64,000 nucleotides of DNA from Burkholderia sp. WAC0059 (GTDB lineage: Bacteria > Pseudomonadota > Gammaproteobacteria > Burkholderiales > Burkholderiaceae), in assembly GCF_002870125.1 (NCBI RefSeq), contig NZ_PNEO01000002.1:248001-312000 (forward strand), written 5' to 3'. Below the pieces are notes generated by a model. It saw only the letters and a program-made list of their open reading frames with translations. It was not told the DNA's origin and did no database searches. Positions 9,358 to 18,553 of the stretch are shown one piece after another. Both the position numbers and the translations under genes were made by a program. How positions within the stretch are numbered: position 1 is the first letter of the stretch; each line of letters starts with the position of its first letter.

Positions 9358-11121
9358 TCAGCGCGCCGGATTCATCCGCTGATAGGCGTCGAGCAGCGAG
9401 GTCTTGTAGACGACGCCGGCGAGCGTCGGACGATCCGCGCACTCGACGACGGGCAGCCGCTCGCCGGCGAACGCCATGAAGTGCTGCAGCGCGACGGCGA
9501 GCGGCATGTCGGGCGTGAGCACGTCGAAGTGGGGCTGCAGGTAGTCGGCCGCGGTCCGGTTCGAGGTGTCGCGCCGGTCGAGCAGGTCCGAGGTGATGTC
9601 CTTGAGCGCGACGGCGCCCGCGAAACGGCCGGCCTCGTCGGTGACGTAGAGATACTTGACCGGATATTCGAGAAACACGCGCGTCATCTCCGCCACGCTC
9701 GCGCCTGCGGGCACGACGGTCTGCGCGGGCCGGATCAGCTCGCGCACCAGGACCGCGCGCAGCCGCATGCGCTCCTGCTCGTCGCGGTTGCGCTGCAGCG
9801 TGATCTCGTACATCGACGCCGTGCCCGTCGCGCGCGCGACGGAATAGGCCACGACGCAGGAGAGCATCAGCGGCAGCACGACCTCGTAGCTGAGCGTCAT
9901 CTCGAAGATCATCAGAATGGCCATCAGCGGCGCCTGGGTCGCGCCGGCGAGGAACGCGCCCATGCCGACCATCGCGTAGGCGAACGGCGCCGGGGTGCCA
10001 CCGTGCGGCCAGAGCGCGTGCATCGCCGCGCCGAACAGCGAGCCGAGTACCGCGCCGACGAAAAGGGTCGGCGTGAACACGCCGCCCACGGCGCCCGAGC
10101 CGACCGTCGCGGCCGTCGCGACGAGCTTGAACGCGAGCACGGCGGCCAGCGCGCGCCAGGTCCACGGCGAATGCAGGATCGCGTTGACGACGCTGTAGCC
10201 GTTGCCCCAGACCTCGGGCGCCCAGACCGACAGCACGCCGACCACGAGACCGCCCGCCGCGAAGCGCGCCGGCAGCGGCAGTTTCGTGCGCGCGAACGCG
10301 GCCTTCGAGGCGTCGAGCATCCGCAGGAACTGCGGCGCCAGCAGGCCGCAGACGAGCCCGAGTACGACGAACGGCAGCACCTCGATGCCGGCGACGGCCG
10401 GAAACTGCGGCATCTCGTACGGCGGCCGGTAGCCCGAGAATTCGCGCATCGTGATGTTGGCGACGACCGAGGCGACGACGATCGGCCCGAAGCTCTCCAT
10501 CGCGAGCGAGCCGAGCACGATCTCGGTGACGAAGAACGCGCCGGCGATCGGCGCGTTGTAGGCCGAGGTGATGCCGGCCGCCGCGCCGCAGGCGACGAGC
10601 AGGCGCAGGCGCGGCGGATCGAGATGCAGCCAGCGGCCGAGCAGCGAGGCGGCCAGCGCCGCGAGCTGGACCATCGGGCCCTCGCGGCCGATCGAGCCGC
10701 CGCTCGCGATCGTGAACAGCGACGACACGCTGCGCCAGAGGCTCTTGCCGACCGGCATCGCGCCGTCGCCGATCGCGACCGCTTCGACGTAGTCGGTCGG
10801 GGCGCCCCCGCTGCCCCCGCGCCGCGCGACGAGCAGCAGCAGGCCGGCGGCGAGGCCGCCCGCGGCCGGCAGCCAGATCCGTACGGTCCAGGGCAGGCGC
10901 CGCGCCATTTCGACGAGACTGCCGCTCATGCCGTCTCCGGCCGCGCCATTCCACATGCCGGAGAAGACGTGCTCCAGCAGCACGATGCCGCCGCGAAACA
11001 GCACGGTCGCGCCTGCACCGGCGATGCCGACGACCACCGACCAGATCAGCATGACGTGCGCATCGGAGAGGCGCAGCAGGTCCCGGGCGCGGGTACGCAG
11101 TTTCAGCAGGAAGGACAGCAC
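9358..11121 (-). CDS. ClC-type chloride channel/transporter with CBS domains
   Basis: 587-residue member of the voltage-gated chloride channel family. The selectivity signatures are GREGP (145-149, with Glu147 as the gating glutamate) and GGVFTPTLF around residue 350; the first signature is altered to SGGAPT near residue 104. About 430 residues of membrane domain are followed by a cytoplasmic pair of CBS domains (roughly 450-585), which in other ClC proteins bind adenine nucleotides. It could be a Cl-/H+ antiporter for acid resistance or a channel. Monocistronic on the minus strand. Confidence 0.92.
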   Translation of the reverse strand: MLSFLLKLRTRARDLLRLSDAHVMLIWSVVVGIAGAGATVLFRGGIVLLEHVFSGMWNGAAGDGMSGSLVEMARRLPWTVRIWLPAAGGLAAGLLLLVARRGGSGGAPTDYVEAVAIGDGAMPVGKSLWRSVSSLFTIASGGSIGREGPMVQLAALAASLLGRWLHLDPPRLRLLVACGAAAGITSAYNAPIAGAFFVTEIVLGSLAMESFGPIVVASVVANITMREFSGYRPPYEMPQFPAVAGIEVLPFVVLGLVCGLLAPQFLRMLDASKAAFARTKLPLPARFAAGGLVVGVLSVWAPEVWGNGYSVVNAILHSPWTWRALAAVLAFKLVATAATVGSGAVGGVFTPTLFVGAVLGSLFGAAMHALWPHGGTPAPFAYAMVGMGAFLAGATQAPLMAILMIFEMTLSYEVVLPLMLSCVVAYSVARATGTASMYEITLQRNRDEQERMRLRAVLVRELIRPAQTVVPAGASVAEMTRVFLEYPVKYLYVTDEAGRFAGAVALKDITSDLLDRRDTSNRTAADYLQPHFDVLTPDMPLAVALQHFMAFAGERLPVVECADRPTLAGVVYKTSLLDAYQRMNPAR

Positions 11122-11284
11122 GGCAGGCAGGCGTCGAAAGAGGGAAAGGGCAGCGGAAATCGCGCGCGTCGCGGCGCGCGCCAGCCGCGATGATACGGCC
11201 TGCGCAAGTCAGCGGGACGAGCAGGCCCACGTGCGCCGCGCCGGCGACGGCGGACGTCCGGGAACGCGAGTGCCCGCGCTTTCT

Positions 11285-12022
11285 TCAACGCGTCGCGTGA
11301 TCGAGTTCCGGGTAGTGCCGGAAGATGCCGCTCTCGTTGAACGGCAGCCGCCGCGCGGAAGCCAGATAGGCGGCGACGTTCGGGCGGGCCGCGACGGCGT
11401 CGTGCAGCGCGACGACGCGCGGATAGCGTTTCGCGAAAGGCCGCGTCGCCCTGGGAAACGCGTAGCGCAGCCCCTCGACGACCTGGAACATCGACAGGTC
11501 GACGTAGGTCAGCGCGTCGCCGACCATGTGGGCGTCGCCGGCCGGGTTCTGCTCGAGCAGCCGCTCGAACCAGGCCATGAACTTCGGGATGCGATGCGCG
11601 GTGAAGTCGGCCGCCCGCGCCTTCGCGGCGTCCTTCTGGTCCTCGTAGTAGAGGCTGCCCGCGATCGGGTGATGCGTGTCGTGCGCTTCCGTCACCAGGT
11701 CGGCGATCGTCAACTGCACGCCGTTGGCGACGAAGCGCAGCACCTCGTCGCGCGGCGCGAGCCCGAGCCTGGGGCCCAGATAGAACAGGATGTTCGCGGT
11801 CTGCGCGACGACGAGGTCGCCGTCCTTCAGGAACGGCGGCGCGAACGGGGGCCACGGATCGCTGCGGCTTTCGAGCATCGCGATCATCGCGCCGGTGCCG
11901 AGCCCGTCCCCGGGCGAACCGCGCGCCACGTCCACGTAGGGGGCTTGCGCTTCCTCCAGCGCCAGCCGCACGAATTCGCCGCGGCCCTGCAGGCCGTCCC
12001 AATAGTAGAGCTCGTAGGCCAT
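11285..12022 (-). CDS. Glutathione S-transferase family protein
   Basis: 245-residue soluble GST. The thioredoxin-like N-terminal domain starts ELYYWDGLQGRGEFVRLAL, and QTANI near residue 90 is the position that contacts the gamma-glutamyl part of glutathione in the family. The C-terminal helical domain holds the conserved LTYVDL segment. The Met at 12022 gives the normal start of the first beta-strand; the upstream Met at 12058 only adds a Gly/Pro/Arg tail. Substrate not predictable. Confidence 0.9.
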   Translation of the reverse strand: MAYELYYWDGLQGRGEFVRLALEEAQAPYVDVARGSPGDGLGTGAMIAMLESRSDPWPPFAPPFLKDGDLVVAQTANILFYLGPRLGLAPRDEVLRFVANGVQLTIADLVTEAHDTHHPIAGSLYYEDQKDAAKARAADFTAHRIPKFMAWFERLLEQNPAGDAHMVGDALTYVDLSMFQVVEGLRYAFPRATRPFAKRYPRVVALHDAVAARPNVAAYLASARRLPFNESGIFRHYPELDHATR

Positions 12023-12289
12023 CGTTCGTCTCCCTGCCGGTGCGCCGCCAGGCGGCACGAACGGACAGTATCACGCAGGCCGGCGAGCGGCGCCGTCGAC
12101 ACGGCGGACGGGAGCGCCGCTCGCGCTGCATCATCGGCCGTGCGCGATCGCCGCGGCGGCCCGGCGGCGTCTGCCTCGTTCGCCCCGCCCGCCGCGAGCG
12201 TAACGTGCGTAACGTGCGCAGCGTCGGCGCCATGCAAAACGCCCCGCGCAAGGCAGGGCGTACCGGGGAGCGAGGCGGAACGGTCACGG

Positions 12290-13381
12290 TCATCCGAACA
12301 GCCGTTCGACCGCCCACGTCACCGCCAGACCGCCGCCGACCAGCCAGGCATAAAGGATCAGGCCGGTCGTCAGCGCGCGCGGCCCCGCCTCGCGGATCTG
12401 CGACAGGCGCGTCTCGATCCCGAGGGCCGTCATCGCCATGGTCAGTGCGAAGGTGTCGAGCGCGTCGAGCGTGCGGGTCGCGGGGGCCGGGAGCACGTGC
12501 ATCGAATTGACGATCACGAGCGCGAGGAAGCCGAGCGCGAACCAGGGCACCGCCAGCCGGTTCGCCGCGCCGCGGCCGTGCGTCTGCGAGGTCTCGCCGC
12601 GCGCCGCGCGGTTCAGCCACAGGCCGAGCACGAACAGCACGGGCACGAGCAGCATCACGCGGGTCATCTTGACGATGGTGGCGATGTGGGTCGCCTCGGG
12701 GCTCACGTTGCTGGCCGCGCCGACCACCTGGGCCACCTCGTGGATCGTGCCGCCGAAGAAGAGGCCCGCGCCCAGCGTATCGAGATGGAGCCAGCCGGCC
12801 CGGTACAGCACCGGGTAGAGGAACATCGACAGCGTGCCGAACAGCATGACGCTGCCCACGGCTACCGTGCTCTTGTGCGGCTTCGAGCGCAGCGTGGATT
12901 CGAAGGCGAGCACCGCCGCCGCGCCGCAGATCGCGCTGCCGGCCGCGGTGAGAATGGCCGTGTCGCGGTCGAGCTTCATGAGCTTCATGCCGGCCCAGGT
13001 GCCGAGCGCCAGCGTGCTGACCACGATGACGACGGACTCGACGAGGCCCGGCAGGCCGACCTGGACGATTTCCTGCAGGCTGACGCGCAGCCCGAAGAAC
13101 GCCACCGCGATGCGCAGCAGCCTGCGCGCGGAGAAATTGACGCCGGCGCTCCAGCTTTCGGGCATGCCGTCGCGCAGCGCGTTGCCGTAGATCGCGCCGG
13201 CCACGATGCCGACGATCAGCGGGCTCAGGCCGAGCCCTTCGATGGCCGGCAGCGCGGCGAGGCGCGTGACGGCCGCCGCGAACAACGCGACGAACAGGAC
13301 GCCGTTGAGCTGGCCCCGGGCGGAAGCGGGCTCATGACGGGCGACGGCGCGGGCTGAGGGAGTAGTCGAGGGGGTAGACAT
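12290..13381 (-). CDS. YeiH-family putative sulfate exporter
   Basis: 363-residue integral membrane protein of the YeiH/UPF0324 family, with about ten hydrophobic helices. Family landmarks are the IVGIVAGAIYGNAL segment, a Gly-rich helix with AGSAICGAAAVLA, and GGTIHEVAQVVGAA. Some family members have been linked to export of sulfite or sulfate released from organosulfonates, but the substrate here is not shown by sequence. It is divergent from a LysR regulator (start 13495), the same pairing as yeiH with yeiE in enterobacteria. Confidence 0.9.
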   Translation of the reverse strand: MSTPSTTPSARAVARHEPASARGQLNGVLFVALFAAAVTRLAALPAIEGLGLSPLIVGIVAGAIYGNALRDGMPESWSAGVNFSARRLLRIAVAFFGLRVSLQEIVQVGLPGLVESVVIVVSTLALGTWAGMKLMKLDRDTAILTAAGSAICGAAAVLAFESTLRSKPHKSTVAVGSVMLFGTLSMFLYPVLYRAGWLHLDTLGAGLFFGGTIHEVAQVVGAASNVSPEATHIATIVKMTRVMLLVPVLFVLGLWLNRAARGETSQTHGRGAANRLAVPWFALGFLALVIVNSMHVLPAPATRTLDALDTFALTMAMTALGIETRLSQIREAGPRALTTGLILYAWLVGGGLAVTWAVERLFG

Positions 13382-13431
13382 GTCGGTCTCGCAACGAGGA
13401 GTCTGTCGATGCCCGTAATCCTAATTTGGAT

Positions 13432-13441
13432 ATATCGATAT
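13432..13441. promoter_or_regulatory. AT-rich palindrome between yeiH-like and lysR genes
   Basis: ATATCGATAT is a perfect 10-bp palindrome in the 113-bp divergent spacer, flanked outward by ATTT (left) and AAAT (right) in inverted orientation. Its position fits a LysR-type recognition site controlling both genes; binding is not shown. Confidence 0.4.
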
Positions 13442-13494
13442 GAAAAATCGTCATTTATGAGATAAAATATCGGCCAATCAGATGGATGGAAGTC

Positions 13495-14397
13495 ATGACC
13501 CCGGATCAACTGATAACGTTCGCGGCCGTCGCCGAGCACCGCAACATCAGCCATGCGGCCGAGGCGCTGCATCTGTCGCAGCCGGCCGTCTCCGGCCAAC
13601 TGAGGCTGCTGCAGGACGAGTTCGGCGAGGCGCTCTATCAGCGCGACGGCCGCGGCATCCGGCTTACGCCGACGGGCGAACAGCTTGCCGTCCATGCCAC
13701 CCGGCTGCGCGACACCTGGCGCGACGCGCACGCCTTTCGCGACGCGCTGCGCGGGCTCGAACGCGGTACGTTGCGGATCGGCGCGAGCACGACGCCGGCC
13801 AGCTACGTGCTGCCCTACCTGATCGCCGACTTCCAGCGGCGCTATCCCGACGTCACGCTCCAGACCGCCAGCGGCAATACCGCCGACATCGTCGGCATGC
13901 TCGGCGCGCTCGACATCGCGGTGATCGAGGGTCCGCCGGGCGCGCAGTTGCCGCCGGACACCGCCGTGCACGCCTGGCGCGAGGACGAAATCGTCGCCAT
14001 CGTGCCGCGCGACCATCCGCTCGCCCCCGAAGACGGCGAGGCAGGGCAGGGAACGGCGGTCGGCTTCGCCGAGCTGGGCGCCTGGCCGCTCGTGCTGCGC
14101 GAGGCGGGCTCGGGCGTGCGGCAGGTGGTCGAGCGGGCCTTCGCGCGCGCCGCGGCGCCCATGCGCGTCGCGCTCGAAATTGCCGGCGTCGAGGGCGTCA
14201 AGGAAGCCGTGCGCGCGGGCATGGGGATCGGCTTCGTGTCGGCCATGTCGATGCGTCACGAGGATGCCGCGCTCCGCCAGCTACGCCCGGGGCCGGAACC
14301 GCTCCTGCGGCGCTTTTCGATTCTGGTGCCGCACGCGGGCGCGTCGGCGCGCGTCGCGCAGCGGTTTCTCGAACTCTGCCTCGCCAGCGCCGGCTGA
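13495..14397 (+). CDS. LysR family transcriptional regulator (YeiE/CbbR-like)
   Basis: 300-residue LysR-type regulator. The winged helix-turn-helix occupies residues 1-60 (MTPDQLITFAAVAEH, then HAAEALHLSQPAVSGQLR), followed by a two-lobed periplasmic-binding-protein-like effector domain. I prefer the second ATG (13495): GGAA lies just upstream, whereas the ATG at 13486 has poor spacing. Divergent from the YeiH-type transporter, so it probably activates it in response to a sulfur or anion metabolite. The effector is unknown. Confidence 0.9.
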   Translation: MTPDQLITFAAVAEHRNISHAAEALHLSQPAVSGQLRLLQDEFGEALYQRDGRGIRLTPTGEQLAVHATRLRDTWRDAHAFRDALRGLERGTLRIGASTTPASYVLPYLIADFQRRYPDVTLQTASGNTADIVGMLGALDIAVIEGPPGAQLPPDTAVHAWREDEIVAIVPRDHPLAPEDGEAGQGTAVGFAELGAWPLVLREAGSGVRQVVERAFARAAAPMRVALEIAGVEGVKEAVRAGMGIGFVSAMSMRHEDAALRQLRPGPEPLLRRFSILVPHAGASARVAQRFLELCLASAG

Positions 14398-14701
14398 AAA
14401 GCGGCGGCCGGGCCGGACTCATGCGAGGGATTCCCACGATTGCGCCGTCGATTGTGAGACGGCACGATGCTGCTCCGATGACCCGACGGGTCCGAATCCT
14501 TCGGTATCCCGTGTACCATTGCCCGACGCAGGCGCGGCATCGCCCCACGATTTGGCTGTACTGAACGACTGACGCCCCGACCCGGGAGCCTCGGCCCGAC
14601 GCCCGCGCCAGACCGGCCGTGACGCCGCCTCCGTTTCGACGCCTGAAAAACCGTGCTGCCCGACTTCGGCGGCGCGCCGTCCGTTGTACCGAACACATCC
14701 G
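14398..14701. other. Intergenic spacer (about 300 bp)
   Basis: No gene supported. It contains one small hairpin at 14444-14463 (GCCGTC and GACGGC, 8-nt loop) without a T-run. Presumably it holds the promoter of the LacI-type regulator that follows. Confidence 0.4.
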
Positions 14702-15811
14702 ATGAGTCCCGACCAACCCGACGACCGCCCCGACGGCGAATCCGGCAAGCCGGCCCCGCGCCGCGCCACGATCAGCGACGTGGCGCGCGAGGCGGGCTCC
14801 GGCAAGACGAGCATCTCGCGCTACCTGAACGGCGAACTGACCGTGCTCTCGGCTGGGTTGCGCGCGCGCATCGAGGCGGCGATCGAGAAGCTCGACTACC
14901 GCCCCAACCAGATGGCCCGCGGGCTGAAGCGCGGTCGCAACCGGCTGGTCGGCCTGCTGATCGCGGACCTGACGAACCCCTATTCGGTCGAGGTGCTGCA
15001 GGGCATGGAAGCGGCCTGCCAGGCGCTCGGCTACATGCCGATCATCTGCCACGCCGCCAACGAGGCGCAGATGGAGCGGCGCTACCTGCAACTGCTGAGC
15101 GCCTATCGCGTGGAAGGCATCGTCGTCAATGCGCTGGGCGTGCGCGAGTCGATCCTGCGTCCGCTCGGGCAGGGCGGCATACCGGCCGTGCTCGTGGACC
15201 GCAGGCTGGAAGGATTCGATGCCGACGTGGTCGGGCTCGACAACGTCGGCGCGATGCGGCTCGGCACCGAACACCTGCTGTCGCGCGGCTACGACGACAT
15301 TCATTTCGTCGTCCAGCCCTTCGAGTACGTCAGCTCGCGCCGCCAGCGCGAGGCGGCGTTTCGCGCCGCGATTCACGGCGCACCGCATGCCGGCGGCTCG
15401 ACGCTCGTGCTCGACCTGCACGACGAGACGGCCGTGGCCCGCGCGCTGGCCGCGCTCGACCAGCGCCTCGCCGGCGCGGTGCGCCGCGCAAAGCGCAGCG
15501 CGCTCGTCGCGGCGAACACGCCGGTGGCGCTGCGCGTCGCGCTTCATCTGAAGGCGCGCTTCGGCGAGCGCTGGCAGCAGCGCGTGGCGCTGCTTTCGTT
15601 CGACGATCCCGAATGGGCCGCGCTGGCCGGCATCACGACCATCCGGCAGCCGACGCGCGACATCGGCTACCGCGCGATCGAGTTCCTGCACGAACGCATC
15701 GAGAACACGGCGGCAAGCCCGCGCGAGGCCCTGTTCCCGGGCGAACTGATCGTCCGCGCCTCGACGACCGCCGCCCGCGACGACGACGCCGTGGAGGCCG
15801 GCGTTTCGTAG
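14702..15811 (+). CDS. LacI family regulator, KdgR/PtxS-like
   Basis: 369-residue LacI/GalR repressor. After a 20-residue hydrophilic tail comes the DNA-binding domain (residues 23-45, TISDVAREAGSGKTSISRYL) and the hinge helix YRPNQMARGLKRGR, then the sugar-binding core (LVGLLIADLTNPY onward). The SGKTSISRYLNG variant resembles regulators of ketogluconate or ketodeoxygluconate catabolism (PtxS, KdgR), but no such pathway genes are next to it. Start chosen at the ATG 14702; a TTG at 14684 is in frame. No strong ribosome binding site is visible for either. Confidence 0.85.
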   Translation: MSPDQPDDRPDGESGKPAPRRATISDVAREAGSGKTSISRYLNGELTVLSAGLRARIEAAIEKLDYRPNQMARGLKRGRNRLVGLLIADLTNPYSVEVLQGMEAACQALGYMPIICHAANEAQMERRYLQLLSAYRVEGIVVNALGVRESILRPLGQGGIPAVLVDRRLEGFDADVVGLDNVGAMRLGTEHLLSRGYDDIHFVVQPFEYVSSRRQREAAFRAAIHGAPHAGGSTLVLDLHDETAVARALAALDQRLAGAVRRAKRSALVAANTPVALRVALHLKARFGERWQQRVALLSFDDPEWAALAGITTIRQPTRDIGYRAIEFLHERIENTAASPREALFPGELIVRASTTAARDDDAVEAGVS

Positions 15812-15900
15812 CGAGCCCGGCGGCCCGGCGCCGGGCTCGCGAATATCTGCGATCATTCGGGCTGCGGCGCGCGACAGCGCCGATTCATGCAAGGAACGTC

Positions 15901-16710
15901 ATGCCGGTTGCCCCCCTCACGCTAGTCTGCCTGTCCCTCGCGACGCTGTTCGTCGCCGCTTTGCCCGTCGTACTCTACCGTCGCCTGCTCAAGCCGCTTG
16001 CCCTCGACTGGCGCGAGGTCGTCACCGGCATCGCCGTATTCGCGCTGTTCGCGACCGTGATCGAGCGGGCCCTGAACGACTACGTGCTGCGCGGCAACGC
16101 CACGACCGTCGCCTGGCTGTCGCATCCGCTCGCGTTCATCGTCTACGGCGCGCTGTCGGCGGGCGTCTGCGAAGAGGTCGGCCGGTTCATCGGAATGCAG
16201 ATGCTGCGCGCCCGCGCGCGGCATGCCGACCATGCCCCCGCGGACAGCACGGGCTTCGGCTACGGGATCGGCCACGGCGGCGCCGAGGCCTGGCTCGTCG
16301 GCGTCGTGGTGCAGTTGCAATGGCTGCTGTTCGCCGTGCTCGACAATCGCGGCGAACTCGACGCGCACCTGACCAATCTGCCGGCCGAGAGCATCGTGCG
16401 CGTTCATCTGATCCTCGCGAACCTTTCGCCGCTTTTCGCGGGTGTGTTCGTCGTCGAACGGGTTTCGGCGCTGGTGTTCCAGCTCGGGTTCTCGGTGCTA
16501 ATGTGGCGCGGCATACGCGCCGGCTGGAAGGGCGCCCTGCCGTTCGTCGTGATCGTGCATGCGCTCGTCGATCTGCCGGCGGCGCTGTATCAGGCGCATC
16601 GCCTGCCGCTGACCGTCGTCGACGGTCTTTACGCCGTGGGCGCCTGCGTCGTGGCGGCCGCGCTTTTCAGGGTGTACCGGACGGGCCCGCACGCGCCGGC
16701 CGTGGCGTAG
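15901..16710 (+). CDS. YhfC-family intramembrane protease-like protein
   Basis: 269-residue membrane protein with about seven hydrophobic helices. The diagnostic YhfC/CPBP-like motifs are present: CEEVGRF (Glu91-Glu92 and Arg95) in one helix, then GIGHGGAEA (His126) and IVHALVDLPAA, the set of Glu and His residues that forms the putative active site of glutamic-type or metal-type intramembrane proteases. Preceded by AAGGAA 6 bases before the ATG. No partner substrate is encoded nearby, so the biological role is open (protein processing, or membrane protein quality control). Confidence 0.8.
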   Translation: MPVAPLTLVCLSLATLFVAALPVVLYRRLLKPLALDWREVVTGIAVFALFATVIERALNDYVLRGNATTVAWLSHPLAFIVYGALSAGVCEEVGRFIGMQMLRARARHADHAPADSTGFGYGIGHGGAEAWLVGVVVQLQWLLFAVLDNRGELDAHLTNLPAESIVRVHLILANLSPLFAGVFVVERVSALVFQLGFSVLMWRGIRAGWKGALPFVVIVHALVDLPAALYQAHRLPLTVVDGLYAVGACVVAAALFRVYRTGPHAPAVA

Positions 16711-16744
16711 GGCGCCTCATGCCGCGCTCATTTTCGATGATCGT

Positions 16745-17119
16745 ATGACGCCCATGGAAGACTATCAGTACGAATGCGCGAGCCCGGACATCGAGGCGCT
16801 CGCGCGCGTCGTCGCCGACCTTTTTCCGGAGCAGACCCGTTTCGCCGAACAAGCCGCGGAGAACGGCGCGCCGCAACTGGTCGCGCACTGGGTCGCCATG
16901 CGCTTCGGCGCGACGGCGCGACGGATGAGGATGATCGTCGCCATCGCGCCGGCCGCGTTGGCGCGCTACCGGGCCCTGCCCGAGCGGTTGCGCGGCCGCA
17001 GCTTCGCCGTGCTTCGCGCCTACGTCGAGGCGACGCTCGGCTCGCTCGAGGAACAATACGCGAAAGGGGATGCGATCGAGCGCGAGATCGTCGTCGAGTT
17101 GGGCGACGACTTCGCCTGA
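16745..17119 (+). CDS. DUF3022-like small protein
   Basis: 124-residue soluble alpha-helical protein (ECASPDIEALARVVADLFPEQ near the N-terminus, Ala/Arg-rich middle, acidic C-terminus). The pattern recalls the Burkholderiales DUF3022 proteins, which have no known role; the family assignment is from memory of the motif. An ATG at 16754 is an alternative start. It follows the YhfC gene by 34 bases on the same strand and may be co-transcribed. Confidence 0.6.
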   Translation: MTPMEDYQYECASPDIEALARVVADLFPEQTRFAEQAAENGAPQLVAHWVAMRFGATARRMRMIVAIAPAALARYRALPERLRGRSFAVLRAYVEATLGSLEEQYAKGDAIEREIVVELGDDFA

Positions 17120-17227
17120 GAAGCGGGCCGGTCGATCCCGGCCGCGGGACATCGCGGGTCCGGCCGGACTCTGGCCGAATCAATCGGCAAGACAACCCGC
17201 CGGACGATCGGCCGATCAATCAGTCAA

Positions 17228-17662
17228 TCAATCGGCCAGACGATAGACTTTGGCGAAGCGGGCGGCCTGGACCACGCCGTAGTCGCCGGGCGCGTACTGC
17301 ATGACCCAATCCCCAGCCGCGCCCCGCAGGCGATCGCCGGCGGCCGAGCGCCTGATCGAGAAAGGCCGGTCCATGCGTCTCGCCAGCACGACGGCGGGAC
17401 GGTTGCGGTAGCGGCCCGACTCTCCAGGCACGAGCGTCGCCTCGGCCGGCACGTACTTCGCGTCGAAGCGCTCGCGCGAAACGACCCAGCGATCTCCCGT
17501 CGACCCCGTGATCAGCGCGTCGCCGCGCGCGTAACGATTCGCGCCTTCGAGGCTCATGAGCTCGCCGGCCTCGCGGGCAAACGCCACCTCGACCGTTTCG
17601 TCCTTGACGACGGCGTGCGCGGCGGGATCGGTACGCAGATCGAGATCGGTCAGTTCAATCAT
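17228..17662 (-). CDS. PGDYG domain protein
   Basis: 144-residue soluble protein containing the name-giving motif YAPGDYGVV near the C-terminus (residues 122-130) and a preceding segment with GDRWVVSRERFDAKYVP. PGDYG is a small domain family of unknown function found in proteobacteria. Convergent with the DUF3022-like gene; the spacer between them holds short copies of TCAATCGGC (about 17176-17234). Confidence 0.75.
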   Translation of the reverse strand: MIELTDLDLRTDPAAHAVVKDETVEVAFAREAGELMSLEGANRYARGDALITGSTGDRWVVSRERFDAKYVPAEATLVPGESGRYRNRPAVVLARRMDRPFSIRRSAAGDRLRGAAGDWVMQYAPGDYGVVQAARFAKVYRLAD

Positions 17663-17760
17663 GGAAGCGGGAAGCGAAAAACGGTCGTGAGAAAGCAGGG
17701 GAGGAGAAGCCGTTGCGGCTGTTCAGGTCTCCCTGGCGGCCGCAAGCATACCGCGAAAAT

Positions 17761-17801
17761 GCGCAACGCCTCCGGGACACGTGTTCCCGGAGGCGTTGCG
17801 C
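17761..17801 (-). terminator. Rho-independent terminator of the spy-like gene
   Basis: Perfect inverted repeat with 17-bp arms (17761-17777 and 17785-17801) and a 7-nt loop. On the minus strand the stem is followed by ATTTT. It lies 36 bp after the stop of the Spy/CpxP-like gene. Confidence 0.85.
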
Positions 17802-17837
17802 CGATACCGACTCGCGACTACGCAGGGTGATTGCAGG

Positions 17838-18329
17838 TCATTGCGCGGTCGACTCGCTGGCCGCTTCGGCCTTCGCGTGGCCACGGCCGCGGCGACGTTC
17901 GGCGGCATGCTCGGCACCCCGGTGGAACGTCGTGTCGGCCAGTTTCTTCTGCTCCGGCGAGAAGCTGTCGTAAAGCGGCTCGAACGCGGCGACGAGCTTT
18001 TGCATGCCGTCCGCGTGTGCCTGGGTGATCTGCGCGTACTGCTTCATGTCGTCGAGCGCCGACAGGGTGCTCTCGTCGGCCGCGCGCTGTTGATACAGTT
18101 GCGCCAGCGTCTCTCCATTGCTGCGCATCACGTCGGCAAACGCGTTCCACTGCGTGTCCTGCTGCGGCGTGATCTTCAGCGCCGAATGCAGATAAGCGAT
18201 GCGCTCCTCGACGCGCGCTTCGCGATGCACGGCCGCCGACGAAGCCGGCGCGGCAGCGGAAGCCGCCGTCTGGGCGAACGCGCCGCTCATCGACAGCGTC
18301 GTGGCAAGGATGACGAAAGCTTTTTTCAT
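17838..18329 (-). CDS. Spy/CpxP family periplasmic protein (LTxxQ motif)
   Basis: 163 residues with an N-terminal signal peptide (MKKAFVILATTLSMSGAFA, cleavage near residue 19-20) and an all-helical mature part. LKITPQQDTQW (51-61) and FSPEQKKLAD near the C-terminus are the two LTxxQ-type repeats of the Spy/CpxP family, which act as ATP-independent periplasmic chaperones or as inhibitors of a Cpx-type sensor. A strong AAGGAG precedes the ATG at 18329. Its own terminator follows. The C-terminal RRGRGHAKAE tail is basic and unusual for the family. Confidence 0.85.
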   Translation of the reverse strand: MKKAFVILATTLSMSGAFAQTAASAAAPASSAAVHREARVEERIAYLHSALKITPQQDTQWNAFADVMRSNGETLAQLYQQRAADESTLSALDDMKQYAQITQAHADGMQKLVAAFEPLYDSFSPEQKKLADTTFHRGAEHAAERRRGRGHAKAEAASESTAQ

Positions 18330-18430
18330 TGTTACTCCTTGATGGGTTCCGTTTGGTAGCAATACGGGCCGATGCGGTGCAATACGGCACAGCGCCGGAT
18401 TCTACCGTAGGCGCTATTAGTACCACGTTA

Positions 18431-18447
18431 CGGGCGTAATACGCCCG
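18431..18447. promoter_or_regulatory. Inverted repeat upstream of spy-like gene
   Basis: CGGGCG and CGCCCG flank TAATA, about 100 bp upstream of both the spy-like gene (minus) and the Lrp remnant (plus). It may be an operator left from either promoter; no known consensus was matched. Confidence 0.3.
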
Positions 18448-18553
18448 CGATGCGACAACTGCTTACAAACGAAACGCATGGCAACCGGGTGGTCCCGACC
18501 ATCGAACTTCGCGGGCGATAATGACGGCCTGCCCCCTTCGCAAGCCTCCTGCA

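Noticed and set aside
12040..12286. Possible small gene between GST and YeiH-like genes
   Set aside because: Frames there are Arg-rich shadow-type sequence with no ribosome binding site, no hydrophobic pattern and no known motif.
14398..14701. Possible tRNA or regulatory RNA in the 300-bp spacer before the LacI-type gene
   Set aside because: No cloverleaf or conserved RNA motif; only a small stem without a T-run.
17173..17236. CRISPR-like repeat array around TCAATCGGC
   Set aside because: Repeats are only nine bases and irregular, with no spacer structure or cas genes.
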